DNA of 64,000 nt, taken from positions 20,339 to 84,338 of the forward strand of contig JARLGX010000023.1 in NCBI GenBank assembly GCA_031292575.1, in the 5' to 3' direction. The stretch is from Paludibacter sp. GTDB lineage: Bacteria; Bacteroidota; Bacteroidia; Bacteroidales; Paludibacteraceae. A program made the translations under genes and the position numbers. Shown piece by piece: positions 54,534-63,877 of the stretch (position 1 is its first letter; the number at the start of each line of letters is the position of its first letter). The notes under the pieces were generated by a model. That model was not told the DNA's origin and ran no database searches. It was given only the letters and a program-made list of their open reading frames with translations.

Positions 54534-55358
54534 ATGCTATTAAACTATATTACCTGGACAGTTAACCCGATTTTGTTTCATCTTGGTCCACTCTCAGTTC
54601 GATGGTATGGATTGTTATGGGCAATGGGTATTTATGCCACTTTACTAATTACCCAAAAGATTTTCAAAAATGAGAAGTTACCTGAACCCTGGTTAGACAA
54701 GTTGTTCATGTACACGGTTATTGGAGCCATTGTCGGAGCACGTCTTGGGCATTGCCTTTTTTATGAATGGGATTATTTCAGTGCACATCCTCTTGAAATA
54801 CTTTATATTTGGCATGGTGGATTGGCCAGTCATGGTGGTGCAATAGGTATTTTAATAGCAATTTATTTCTACAATAAAAAAGTTTCCAAGAAAGGCTATA
54901 TTTGGGTTTTTGACCGCTTGGTAATTGGTGTTGCAATATGTGGTGCTGCTATTCGAATGGGAAATTTAATGAACTCAGAAATCTATGGTAATGCAACTAC
55001 CCTTCCCTGGGGTTTTATATTTGTAAAAGATCCTATGGGTGATGGATTAGCACACCATCCTACACAGATTTATGAAATGATTTATTGCCTGTTGACTTTT
55101 GGAGTTACCTGGTGGCTATATTGGAAAAAAGAAGCTTATAAAAAAACCGGATTAATCTTTGGGGTTTTTCTGATTGGAATTTTCGGTTCACGGTTTTTAC
55201 TCGAATTTATTAAACTTGATCAGGAAGCTTTTGAATCGGGAATGTTGCTTAATATGGGGCAAATTCTGAGTATTCCATTTATTATTTGGGGAATATGGCT
55301 CATTATCAGAAGTAATAAATCTGCAAAAGAAGAAAATCCACAAATAAGCTCCAAGTAG
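54534..55358 (+). CDS. lgt: Prolipoprotein diacylglyceryl transferase Lgt
   Basis: First step of lipoprotein maturation: transfers diacylglyceryl from phosphatidylglycerol to the lipobox cysteine. Inner membrane, about 7 segments, 274 aa. Seen: LSVRWYGLLWAMG (about 21-33), GARLGHCLFYEW (about 74-85), HGGLASHGGAIG (about 102-113), the conserved RMGNLMNSEIYG (about 141-152) and a C-terminal GSRFLLEFIK. Starts three bases after the 53-aa gene. Confidence 0.95.
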   Translation: MLLNYITWTVNPILFHLGPLSVRWYGLLWAMGIYATLLITQKIFKNEKLPEPWLDKLFMYTVIGAIVGARLGHCLFYEWDYFSAHPLEILYIWHGGLASHGGAIGILIAIYFYNKKVSKKGYIWVFDRLVIGVAICGAAIRMGNLMNSEIYGNATTLPWGFIFVKDPMGDGLAHHPTQIYEMIYCLLTFGVTWWLYWKKEAYKKTGLIFGVFLIGIFGSRFLLEFIKLDQEAFESGMLLNMGQILSIPFIIWGIWLIIRSNKSAKEENPQISSK

Positions 55359-55420
55359 TTTTTTGAAACATAAAACTGATATTCTTTTCACATTGGATAA
55401 TAAAATAATACCGATGCTCT

Positions 55421-56392
55421 ATGTTTTCAAATTTCAAAAGATTGTCATTCAGGCACAAGAATAATAAACTCTGGTATTATTTTCATAATTATTTACGCCG
55501 GTATTATCCGTTGGCTATATTTAGAGCTAAATTAAAGTCAAAACTTGAAGAAATTAAACACTTTGATTCTGAATATATTTATAAAAGAGTAAATTACTAT
55601 AATAGGTTGGATAATCCACAAATTCTATCATCCAATTCGAAGTCACTGAGCGAATTAAAGCTTGGGAAAAAAGATAAGACTTATTATTTCGATTCATTTG
55701 AATTTATTCGCTATTTCAATCAAAAACTGAAAGCGCGGTTTTTATTTGGCGATGTCACACACATTCCAGACGAACCATCAATCGTTAAAAGTAGGCCAAT
55801 CAATGGTGAAATTTCCAATTCAGTATTATTGAATTTAGATAAAGTCAGACATTTTCTATTTGTTAAAGATAAAATCCCGTTTATAAACAAAAAGGACATG
55901 CTGGTTGGGAGGGCAAAAGCCCATCAACCTCACCGAATTCGGTTTCTGGAGCTTTATTTCAATCATCCCCTTTGCAATATCGGTCAGGTAAACAGAAATG
56001 CAAACCTTCAGTTTTTAGCCAATAGAATGACCATTAGCGAACACTTAAAATATAAATTTATTTTGTGTTTAGAGGGAAATGATGTTGCCAGCAACCTTAA
56101 ATGGGTAATGTCTTCTAATTCATTGGCAGTTATGCCAAAACCAGTTTACGAGACATGGTTTATGGAAGGCACCTTGATTCCTGATTATCACTATGTATTG
56201 ATTAAAGATGACTATTCCGATTTAGAAGAACGGTTAAAATACTATATCAAAAATACGGATAAAGCTCTGCAAATCATTGAGAATGCACACATCTATGTCA
56301 ATCAGTTCAAAAATAAAAAGCAAGAAGAATTGATTCCTTTACTTGTACTCCAAAAATACTTCGTAAAAACAGGACAAAATATTAATCTATAA
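55421..56392 (+). CDS. Glycosyltransferase family 90 (CAP10/LpsA-type)
   Basis: 323 aa. Seen: a basic N-terminus without signal peptide, FGDVTHIPDEPSIVKSRPI (about 105-123), KAHQPHRIRFLELYFNHPLCNIG and the family-typical FILCLEGNDVASNLKWVMSSN (about 210-230) then AVMPKPVYETWFMEGTLIPDYHYV. GT90 members add sugars to capsule or LPS core; substrate unknown. It is followed at 76 bases by the PAP2 gene. Alternative identities are unlikely given the EGND and WF.EG.L.P..HYV blocks. Confidence 0.87.
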   Translation: MFSNFKRLSFRHKNNKLWYYFHNYLRRYYPLAIFRAKLKSKLEEIKHFDSEYIYKRVNYYNRLDNPQILSSNSKSLSELKLGKKDKTYYFDSFEFIRYFNQKLKARFLFGDVTHIPDEPSIVKSRPINGEISNSVLLNLDKVRHFLFVKDKIPFINKKDMLVGRAKAHQPHRIRFLELYFNHPLCNIGQVNRNANLQFLANRMTISEHLKYKFILCLEGNDVASNLKWVMSSNSLAVMPKPVYETWFMEGTLIPDYHYVLIKDDYSDLEERLKYYIKNTDKALQIIENAHIYVNQFKNKKQEELIPLLVLQKYFVKTGQNINL

Positions 56393-56468
56393 AGACGAAT
56401 TATTAAAATAATATATAATTCTAAGCGGGTATGACAACTATTTCTCATTTTACCTGTTTTTTACGATT

Positions 56469-57248
56469 ATGCGAATAAAATTATTAATACCCGTTATCTT
56501 TCTTTTCGCGTCATTTTTAAATGCGCAAACAGATTCACTAAAATTGTCCGACTCAGCGTCGGTTAGTTCGGCAGTTAATCATAATTGGTTGCATTCACGC
56601 TATGTTCATGAAAGTATAGTGCCAGTCAGTTTGGCTTTAGGAAGCGCGACAATTATAGCAATTCCCGGCTTAAAACAATACCTGCAAACGAGATTAATGT
56701 GGAACAACGATCAATTGCCCGGTTATATCAATTTAGGTGACGATTATATTCGGTATGCTCCGGCAGTTGCAGCTTATGCATTGAGTGCTTTTGGTATGAA
56801 ATCGCAACATCGGTTTATCGACCGTTCGGTTATTTTAGCTGTATCCTATATTGCCAGTGATTTTGTGGTGTATAACGTAAAGAAACTGGCAAAATCGCCC
56901 CGACCAAGTGGACGAACTACAAGCTCCGATGGCTATTCGCTTCCATCGCAACATGCAGCCATGTCGTTTGTTGCAGCCACTTTTTTAGATCACGAATTGG
57001 GATATATCAGCCCATGGATATCTGTAGGTGGGTATTTAACCGCAAGTTATGTGGCTTATGCCCGCGTAGCCCGTAATGCTCACTGGACAAGTGATGTTTT
57101 AATGGGTGCTGCAGTGGGAATAATTACAACTAATGCTGCTTATTGGGCTTATGATGGAGTAATGAAATTATTCCCTAAAAAACTCACTATTACACCCATA
57201 ATCAGTCCTCAGCAAGCAGGATTATATGTTTCTTATAATTTTAATTGA
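56469..57248 (+). CDS. Exported PAP2-family lipid phosphatase
   Basis: 259 aa. Signal peptide MRIKLLIPVIFLFASFLNA. PAP2 active-site motifs in order: KKLAKSPRPSGR (C1, about 139-150), PSQHAAMSFVAAT (C2, about 158-170, catalytic His) and RVARNAHWTSDVLMGAAVG (C3, about 198-216, catalytic His and Asp). Membrane segments between them are short and the protein ends in a beta-strand (AGLYVSYNFN) like an outer-membrane tail. Might dephosphorylate undecaprenyl-PP or lipid A phosphate (inference). menG/ubiE begins 18 bases later. Confidence 0.88.
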   Translation: MRIKLLIPVIFLFASFLNAQTDSLKLSDSASVSSAVNHNWLHSRYVHESIVPVSLALGSATIIAIPGLKQYLQTRLMWNNDQLPGYINLGDDYIRYAPAVAAYALSAFGMKSQHRFIDRSVILAVSYIASDFVVYNVKKLAKSPRPSGRTTSSDGYSLPSQHAAMSFVAATFLDHELGYISPWISVGGYLTASYVAYARVARNAHWTSDVLMGAAVGIITTNAAYWAYDGVMKLFPKKLTITPIISPQQAGLYVSYNFN

Positions 57249-57266
57249 ATTAAAAACAATAACTAA

Positions 57267-58019
57267 ATGGCTAAAGATAAAGTGGATATTGACTTTACGA
57301 AAGTAAAACCTTATAATCAGGATGAAGAAAAAACGGCTCAACTTGCCCGTATGTTTAATACTATTTCGGATAAATACGACAAATTTAACGATATAATGTC
57401 GTGGGGAATGGCTCGTGTTTGGCGCAAGCAATCTTTATTAACTCTGAAAGCTTTCAATCCACAACAAATACTTGATATAGCTGCAGGTACTGCCGATATG
57501 TGTATTAAATCATACAAATATTTAAAACCTTCGCACGTTACGGGTGTCGATATTTCAGACAAAATGTTGGAAATGGGACGTGTAAAAGTTGCCAATGTAA
57601 ATTTAAGTGATAAAATTGACTTGCAAGTTCAGGATTGTTCTTCATTGACATTTGCAGATGAAAGCTTTGATGCTGCAACGATTGCATTTGGAATTCGTAA
57701 TTTCGAGAAACTGGACGACAGCCTACAACAAATTTATCGCGTGCTGAAAACCGGTGGGCATTTATTGATTTTGGAAATGAATGAACCTCAAAAGGGATTG
57801 TTATACAAAGGTTATCAGCTTTATACAAAGATATTTGTTCGGATGACTGCCAAATATCTTTCGAGCGACAAAGTGGCTTACGATTACCTCACTGCCTCCA
57901 TGCACGCCTTCCCAAATGGTGAACGGCTTATCGAAATTTTAAAGAAAAATGGATTTAAACTGACTAAATACAGAAAATTTACTTTCGGAGTTTGTAGTAT
58001 GTACCTTGTTCAGAAGTAA
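57267..58019 (+). CDS. ubiE: Demethylmenaquinone methyltransferase MenG/UbiE
   Basis: SAM-dependent C-methylation, last step of menaquinone synthesis. 250 aa. Seen: NTISDKYDKFNDIMSWGMARVWRK (UbiE signature 1 region, about 30-53), ILDIAAGTADMCIK (SAM motif I, about 70-83), ATIAFGIRNFEKLDDSL (about 131-147), RVLKTGGHLLILEMNEP and YDYLTASMHAFPNGERL near the C-terminus (second UbiE signature). Close to the PAP2 gene upstream; the gene downstream is convergent. Confidence 0.94.
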   Translation: MAKDKVDIDFTKVKPYNQDEEKTAQLARMFNTISDKYDKFNDIMSWGMARVWRKQSLLTLKAFNPQQILDIAAGTADMCIKSYKYLKPSHVTGVDISDKMLEMGRVKVANVNLSDKIDLQVQDCSSLTFADESFDAATIAFGIRNFEKLDDSLQQIYRVLKTGGHLLILEMNEPQKGLLYKGYQLYTKIFVRMTAKYLSSDKVAYDYLTASMHAFPNGERLIEILKKNGFKLTKYRKFTFGVCSMYLVQK

Positions 58020-58062
58020 ATAAGCATGATTATCTGAAAGTTTCTCATCGCTTCTGCCCTAC

Positions 58063-59370
58063 TCAGCGTAATAGATTTATATCACCTTTCAGTAAATATT
58101 CACCAACTCTTCTATGAGTTTTGGAATCGGGCTTTGATGTTGGATCAAAATCGGAGCCTAATGCTTTGATTACATAGAAGTACGGACCGGGAATGGCTTT
58201 CTTCCCATTAATATTCCCATCCCAGCCTTTTGTCGGATCAGTCCATTCATAAACTAATCTTCCCCAGCGATTATACACCCAGCAATGAAAACTGGTGATT
58301 GATTCATATTCTACCCTGAATTCATCATTTTGTCCATCACCATTGGGAGTAAAAACATTGGGAGCATAAATTTGAGAACTTGTTACCTGAACAGTAACTG
58401 AATCGGAATATGAACATGAAGAATTGCTTACTGTAACTTTAACCTTATAATTACCGAACTCAGTAAAAGTGTACCGCGTATCCTGGTCAGACCGGCTAAT
58501 AAAAGATTGAGCAGCATTGTCCTTATAAAATTCCCAATCATAATTAGTTGTGATTGGTAAGTTGGGGTTACTTAAAAACTGAACTTCGATGGGAGCCGAA
58601 TAATTTATTGGTTGGGCAACATCCGGTGCTTGCGCTTCATTATTCCTAAGATGATAACGAGAAGTAACAATATTGGTCATATGACAGATTACTGCCACCG
58701 GAGTGTACTGTGTACTTTGGACTTTAAAAGAATCTATTCCGAGATCATGTGCAAATTGATCGCCTTTGAGAGTAAAAACGGTACTGCGATACGGAACTGG
58801 AACCGATATAGGACTTGTGGCAGGTAAAGTTACTTTTACAGTTGCCGTAGAATCTTGCCACGCAGTTCCATTCCAACTAAGTGTTGTATACGAAATATTA
58901 CAATTTCTAGAAAGCGTATGAGGAACATTATCAGGCGTTTGATAAGTCATCACAGGTATATCCGGCGTTATTGTAAGATTTAATGTTTTACATTGCGGCG
59001 TGTTATCATATATAACAGTTCTACTTGGGTCAGGAAAATATTGTTGATAATTAATTACCCAAATAGATGTTTTCTTTCCATCTACATTAAAAATATATCC
59101 ACCAGCATCAGGTGTGTAATAGTTTTGTGCACTAATTGAAGATGTTGGATTAGAATACGAATACCAATTAAAATTAGTTCCACTTCCGTTATACGTAATT
59201 GTTGTTGAGAAGGTATTAATACCGTTAAAAACAAAGACTAATACTGTATCGTTACTTTGTGTAATTTCCTGATATGCATGATAAGTTCCATTTGCAGAAA
59301 AGCTGGAAAGTTGAGCTAAAGCAATTACGGCTGTAAGAGAAAGGCAGATCGACAAAAGAATTTTTCTCAT
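58063..59370 (-). CDS. Exported protein with gliding-motility C-terminal domain (T9SS type B signal)
   Basis: 435 aa. Signal peptide MRKILLSICLSLTAVIALAQ. Middle part beta-rich (about 20-250) with a PKD-like domain at about 265-345 (FLSNPNLPITTNYDWEFY...FTEFGNYKVKVTVSN). C-terminal gliding-motility-associated CTD from about 350: IYAPNVFTPNGDGQNDEF, CWVYNRWGRLVYE, GWDGNINGKKAIPGPYFYVI. This is the type B sorting signal for the type IX secretion system, so the protein is exported to the surface. Ligand or role unknown. Confidence 0.92.
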   Translation of the reverse strand: MRKILLSICLSLTAVIALAQLSSFSANGTYHAYQEITQSNDTVLVFVFNGINTFSTTITYNGSGTNFNWYSYSNPTSSISAQNYYTPDAGGYIFNVDGKKTSIWVINYQQYFPDPSRTVIYDNTPQCKTLNLTITPDIPVMTYQTPDNVPHTLSRNCNISYTTLSWNGTAWQDSTATVKVTLPATSPISVPVPYRSTVFTLKGDQFAHDLGIDSFKVQSTQYTPVAVICHMTNIVTSRYHLRNNEAQAPDVAQPINYSAPIEVQFLSNPNLPITTNYDWEFYKDNAAQSFISRSDQDTRYTFTEFGNYKVKVTVSNSSCSYSDSVTVQVTSSQIYAPNVFTPNGDGQNDEFRVEYESITSFHCWVYNRWGRLVYEWTDPTKGWDGNINGKKAIPGPYFYVIKALGSDFDPTSKPDSKTHRRVGEYLLKGDINLLR

Positions 59371-59488
59371 GGATGAAAGGATAAAAATTACTGAAATAAT
59401 TTACGTATGCAAATGTACATCTTTCTTATCAATAACAAAAAAAACTTTGAATTATTACCCTGATTAGCTCGACCATGTATATTTTTAG

Positions 59489-59496
59489 TACTTTTG
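59489..59496 (+). promoter_or_regulatory. -7 box for the LysM gene
   Basis: TACTTTTG 39 bases before ATG 59535. Confidence 0.55.
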
Positions 59497-59534
59497 TGGT
59501 TCTAACTAAAAAATCAATTTGTAACAACAGACAA

Positions 59535-61331
59535 ATGAAAAAGCAGTTATTTCTTTTAATGCTCACAGGTTTTATCCTGATTGCCCTAAATAGCTATGGA
59601 CAGAACAATAATTTACCCACTAAAAAGGTCAAAGGAATTGAATATTATATTTATACGGTTCAAGAAAGTGAAGGTTTGTTGGCTATTGGCAGAAAATTTA
59701 ATGTTTCGGCAGACTATATAAGCAAAGCAAATCCATATATAAAAAACGGATTGAAAGTTGGCGAGCAAATTTTAGTCCCAGTTCAAAAAAATTCAAAACT
59801 AAAACCTCAAATTGGAAATAAATCAGAAGCAGAATTTATTCAATGCAAAGTAGAGAAAAAGCAAACTCTTTTTGCAATTAGCCACAAATATAAAGTGAGT
59901 CAGGAAGATATTATAAAATATAACCCTGATGTAGTAAATGGTTTACATGAGGGCGCTTTATTGAAAATTCCGGTTGCGTCGAAAGAAAAAAAGGAAAAAG
60001 ATAATGAAAAACATAATCCCTCGAAAACAAAATCCGAAAATATAGATGAAAATAACTCACAAAATTTCATCATTCACAAAGTTAAGCTAAAAGAAACATT
60101 ATTTTCAATTAGTAAAAGTTATAATGTTGATATAAAAGATATTATAAAATATAATCCTGGTTCAGAAACTAAGATAAGTGAAGGAACTGAATTGAGAATT
60201 CCTAAAAAAACCGGAATTTCTAATTCGAAAGAACAAAAAAAAGAAAAAAATAGTTTTGCGGTAAATAATGCAAATGAAACAAAAAATCTTTATGAAAATA
60301 AAGTAATAAGAATTGCCTATTTATTGCCTTTTATGCTTAATGAAGCAAAGAAAGATCCGGGTTTAGACAGATTTCAAAATTTTTATGCCGGCTCACTATT
60401 AGCAATTCAACAAGCTAAAGAAAAAGGAATATCTTTGGAAATCTTTACTTATGACACTGAAAATTCCGAAGATAAGGTAACTGAAATTTTGAATAATCCC
60501 GATTTAAAAACTATGGATTTAATAATAGGACCGGCTTTTAGCAATCAAGTTCCATTGGTAAGCAGCTTTTCAAAAGAGTTCAAAATAAATACTTTAATCC
60601 CATTTACGGCAAAGGTTAACGATTTAGATTCCAGCCCATATTTATTTCAGTTTAATCCGGGCGCTGATACAGAACTTGCATATTTATCCGAATTAATTTC
60701 AGGAAAGTTCAAAAATATGCACATTGTTTTTGCTAATATTCCTGACATTAGCCCGTTGGATGAAGGTAAAATACGAATTGAAGAGTTACAAAGTAAACTT
60801 ATAAAAGAGAGAAAATCATTTTCAAAAATAGACTTAACAACGCCTGAAAATGTTGACTTTACAAGGGCTTTAAAAAAAGGAGAAAAAAACCTGATTATTT
60901 TTAATACAGATAAATATTCCAATGTAAGTCCTTTCATCAGTACATTACGTTCAAATTATTCTTTATTCGACATTACGTTATTCGAACAATACAATTGGCG
61001 GAACCAGAGTATAAAACTGCCGAAAAATATCTATATCTCACCATTTATTTCTGAATTTAATTCATTGTTAATCAATGATTTTAATGAGCAATTTAATCAA
61101 TATTTTGGCAAAGATGTAACTGCGGATACACCTCGTTATGATGTGTTGGGATACGATTTATCTAAATACTTTATAACACTGATTCATCGCTACGGAAGCA
61201 AATTTGGGACGAAAGTAGGATCGATAAGTAATTTTACCGGCATACAATCAAAACCATTATTTGAACGTTTTAGCCCTCAATCCGGATTTATTAATCAACA
61301 GGTATATTTAGGCGAAGACAATTCCCAATAA
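59535..61331 (+). CDS. Exported LysM protein with periplasmic-binding (PBP1-like) domain
   Basis: 598 aa from ATG 59535; the longer frame from 59475 adds 20 residues across the promoter and is rejected. Signal peptide MKKQLFLLMLTGFILIALNSYGQ. Three LysM domains (about 37-80, 100-143 and 180-223: YTVQESEGLLAIGRKFNV, CKVEKKQTLFAISHKYKV, HKVKLKETLFSISKSYNV) joined by Lys/Glu-rich linkers, then a type 1 periplasmic-binding fold from about 255 (IRIAYLLPFMLNEAK, LIIGPAFSNQVPLVSSF). Binds peptidoglycan and probably a small ligand or protein partner; common in Bacteroidales, function untested. Confidence 0.88.
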   Translation: MKKQLFLLMLTGFILIALNSYGQNNNLPTKKVKGIEYYIYTVQESEGLLAIGRKFNVSADYISKANPYIKNGLKVGEQILVPVQKNSKLKPQIGNKSEAEFIQCKVEKKQTLFAISHKYKVSQEDIIKYNPDVVNGLHEGALLKIPVASKEKKEKDNEKHNPSKTKSENIDENNSQNFIIHKVKLKETLFSISKSYNVDIKDIIKYNPGSETKISEGTELRIPKKTGISNSKEQKKEKNSFAVNNANETKNLYENKVIRIAYLLPFMLNEAKKDPGLDRFQNFYAGSLLAIQQAKEKGISLEIFTYDTENSEDKVTEILNNPDLKTMDLIIGPAFSNQVPLVSSFSKEFKINTLIPFTAKVNDLDSSPYLFQFNPGADTELAYLSELISGKFKNMHIVFANIPDISPLDEGKIRIEELQSKLIKERKSFSKIDLTTPENVDFTRALKKGEKNLIIFNTDKYSNVSPFISTLRSNYSLFDITLFEQYNWRNQSIKLPKNIYISPFISEFNSLLINDFNEQFNQYFGKDVTADTPRYDVLGYDLSKYFITLIHRYGSKFGTKVGSISNFTGIQSKPLFERFSPQSGFINQQVYLGEDNSQ

Positions 61332-61350
61332 ATTTGTGAAATTATTGAAT

Positions 61351-61980
61351 ATGCGAAAAATCCTAATTTCTATTTTTATTTTTGTTGCATTTACACTTAC
61401 AGCTCAAGTTAGATTAGATAAACCTGAGATGTATATTGGTGCAAACTTTGGTGTAACCGAATCAATGACCATGTTTAATCCTGCTGTAAGTCAGGGATTT
61501 TTAAAGGGTTATAATGGTGGAATAGTTTTCAGGTATATTGCAGAGAAAGGTGTAGGTATGCAGGCCGAATTAAATTTCTCACAACGTGGTTGGGCTGAGT
61601 CAACGGGTCTATATACGCGACAATTAAATTACATTGAACTTCCTTTTTTGACTCATATTTATATGGGAAATAAAAACAGGTTTTTTATTAATCTTGGTCC
61701 AAAAATAAGCTTATTAATTTCTGATAAAGCTATAGTGAACCAAATTCCAAGTACTGCACTTGTTCAGGAGGAAACCAAAGCCATTCAAAATCCTTTTGAT
61801 TATGGACTATGTGGAGGAATTGGAGTACTCTTCAACATCAAAGGGAGTATCTTTCAACTTGATACAAGGGTTTATTATGGTCTAAGTGACGTTTTTGCCA
61901 ATTCAAAGGCTGATTATTTCAGCAACTCCAATAATTTCAACCTTTCAGTAAACCTTGCTTACCTTCTGAAAGTTAAATAA
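61351..61980 (+). CDS. PorT-like outer-membrane beta-barrel protein
   Basis: 209 aa from ATG 61351; a GTG five codons upstream is possible, but the ATG gives the better signal peptide (MRKILISIFIFVAFTLTAQ). Alternating aromatic/glycine strands (MYIGANFGVTESM, GMQAELNFSQRGW, YIELPFLTHIYMG, FFINLGPKISLLI, YGLCGGIGVLFNI) and an aromatic end (LSVNLAYLLKVK) fit an eight-stranded barrel of the PorT/OmpX-like type. Begins 19 bases after the LysM gene and is probably in its operon, so the two may work together in the envelope. Confidence 0.82.
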   Translation: MRKILISIFIFVAFTLTAQVRLDKPEMYIGANFGVTESMTMFNPAVSQGFLKGYNGGIVFRYIAEKGVGMQAELNFSQRGWAESTGLYTRQLNYIELPFLTHIYMGNKNRFFINLGPKISLLISDKAIVNQIPSTALVQEETKAIQNPFDYGLCGGIGVLFNIKGSIFQLDTRVYYGLSDVFANSKADYFSNSNNFNLSVNLAYLLKVK

Positions 61981-62132
61981 TCTTTTATCTCTGAAATTCA
62001 AATTTTGTATTTAAATACATTATTTTCAAATTAAAAGTGTTTCTTTGTGTACATCTATTTTATCCGTATTTTATTTTCATTTATCATAATGTTAAGGTTG
62101 AATAATATGTTTTAAATCTTACTCGTTTAAAT

Positions 62133-62162
62133 TTTGTGTAAGAAATAAATATGTTACTTTTG
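62133..62162 (+). promoter_or_regulatory. kduI promoter
   Basis: TTTG (62133-62136), 18-base spacer, TACTTTTG (62155-62162); 49 bases before the kduI ATG. Confidence 0.7.
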
Positions 62163-62210
62163 GTCGACCAATTGACAAATTGAAATAATCAATAAAATAT
62201 ATATTATAGA

Positions 62211-63053
62211 ATGAAAACAAACTATGAAATTCGGTATGCTTCACACCCTGAAGACGCAAAAAAATATGATACAGCTCGTTTACGAAAAGAACATTTAATT
62301 GAAAAAATTTTTACAATTGATGAAGTAAACATGGTTTATTCATTATACGACAGGTTGGTAGTAGGTGGTGCAATGCCTGTAAATCAAATTCTTACTCTCG
62401 AAACTATTGAACCATTAAAATCTGATTTTTTCTTGTCGCGTCGTGAATTCGGAACATTCAATGTCGGTGGCGCCGGTAAGGTAACTGTCGACAATGTTGT
62501 TTTTGAATTAGGTTTTAAAGAAGCATTGTATTTGGGTGCAGGTGATCGTAAAGTGACTTTTGAAAGTTTCGATCCGAAAAATCCGGCAAAATTTTATTTC
62601 AATTCAGCACCTGCTCATAAAACATTCCCTGACCGCAAAGTGACAAAATCTGATGCAGTTGTTGCAGAAATGGGTTCATTAGAAGGGTCTAACCATCGTA
62701 ATATCAACAAAATGCTTGTTTGTCAAGTGCTTGAAACATGCCAATTACAAATGGGCATGACTGAATTAGCTCCCGGAAGCGTTTGGAATACCATGCCTGC
62801 TCATACTCATAGCCGACGCATGGAAGCCTATTTTTACTTTGAAGTTCCCGAAGGACAAGCTGTTTGCCATTTTATGGGCGAGCCTACTGAAACGCGGCAT
62901 ATTTGGATGAAAGGAGACGAAGCAGTTATTTCTCCCGAATGGTCTATTCACTCTGCAGCTGCAACCAGCAATTATACATTTATTTGGGGCATGGCCGGCG
63001 AAAATTTAGATTATAGTGATCAGGATTTTTATAAAAACACAGAACTAAGATAA
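62211..63053 (+). CDS. kduI: 5-dehydro-4-deoxy-D-glucuronate isomerase KduI
   Basis: Isomerises 4-deoxy-L-threo-5-hexulose uronate to 3-deoxy-D-glycero-2,5-hexodiulosonate in breakdown of pectin and other uronic polymers. 280 aa, usual length. Zinc cupin: MPAHTHSRRMEAYFYFEVP (His, His and Glu ligands, about 196-214) with a further His in SPEWSIHSAAATSNYTFIWGMAGEN (about 244-268). First gene of a two-gene operon with kduD. Confidence 0.95.
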   Translation: MKTNYEIRYASHPEDAKKYDTARLRKEHLIEKIFTIDEVNMVYSLYDRLVVGGAMPVNQILTLETIEPLKSDFFLSRREFGTFNVGGAGKVTVDNVVFELGFKEALYLGAGDRKVTFESFDPKNPAKFYFNSAPAHKTFPDRKVTKSDAVVAEMGSLEGSNHRNINKMLVCQVLETCQLQMGMTELAPGSVWNTMPAHTHSRRMEAYFYFEVPEGQAVCHFMGEPTETRHIWMKGDEAVISPEWSIHSAAATSNYTFIWGMAGENLDYSDQDFYKNTELR

Positions 63054-63073
63054 ACTTAACAAACTCATAGAAT

Positions 63074-63853
63074 ATGAACCAATTTGATTTGACAGGAAAA
63101 ATTGCCCTTGTTACAGGTGCCAGTTATGGTATTGGATTTGCTATTGCTACCGGATATGCTAAAGCAGGTGCTACCATTGTTTTTAATGATATTAATCAGG
63201 ATTTAGTGAACAAAGGAACAGCTGCTTATGCTGCCGAAGGGATTAAAGCTCATGGTTATATAGCAGATGTTACCAACGAAGAGCAAATTAATGCTATGGT
63301 GGCTCAAATTGAAAAAGAAGTGGGTGTGATTGACATTCTGGTAAATAATGCAGGAATTATTAAACGTATCCCAATGGTAGAAATGAGTGCTGCTGATTTT
63401 CGTCAGGTTATTGACATTGATTTGAATGGACCGTTTATTGTTTCAAAAGCTGTTATTCCAAGTATGATTAAAAAAGGTGGTGGAAAAATTATTAATATTT
63501 GTTCTATGATGAGCGAATTAGGTCGCGAAACAGTTTCGGCTTATGCTGCTGCAAAAGGAGGTCTGAAAATGTTGACCAAAAACATTGCTTCGGAATATGG
63601 TGAATTCAACATTCAATGCAATGGCCTTGGACCAGGTTATATTGCAACTCCACAAACTGCACCGTTGCGTGAAGAAGGACACCCTTTTAACTCGTTTATT
63701 ATTGCTAAAACTCCCGCTGCACGCTGGGGAACTCCTGAAGACTTGCAAGGTCCGGCAACATTTCTTGCCTCTGATGCTTCAAATTTTGTAAATGGACACA
63801 TTTTATATGTCGACGGAGGAATTTTAGCTTATATCGGCAAACAACCTAAATAA
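63074..63853 (+). CDS. kduD: 2-deoxy-D-gluconate/2-keto-3-deoxygluconate 5-dehydrogenase KduD
   Basis: NAD(P)H-dependent SDR that reduces the KduI product to 2-keto-3-deoxy-D-gluconate. 259 aa. Seen: TGASYGIGFAIA (14-25, cofactor), NNAGIIKR (about 91-98), ICSMMSELG with the catalytic Ser, SAYAAAKGGLKML with Tyr/Lys (about 156-160) and a C-terminal DGGILAYIGKQP that is typical of KduD rather than FabG. 20 bases after kduI. Gluconate 5-dehydrogenase would be the alternative name, but context decides for KduD. Confidence 0.92.
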   Translation: MNQFDLTGKIALVTGASYGIGFAIATGYAKAGATIVFNDINQDLVNKGTAAYAAEGIKAHGYIADVTNEEQINAMVAQIEKEVGVIDILVNNAGIIKRIPMVEMSAADFRQVIDIDLNGPFIVSKAVIPSMIKKGGGKIINICSMMSELGRETVSAYAAAKGGLKMLTKNIASEYGEFNIQCNGLGPGYIATPQTAPLREEGHPFNSFIIAKTPAARWGTPEDLQGPATFLASDASNFVNGHILYVDGGILAYIGKQPK

Positions 63854-63877
63854 TTTATAATTAATGCGAATCAGTAT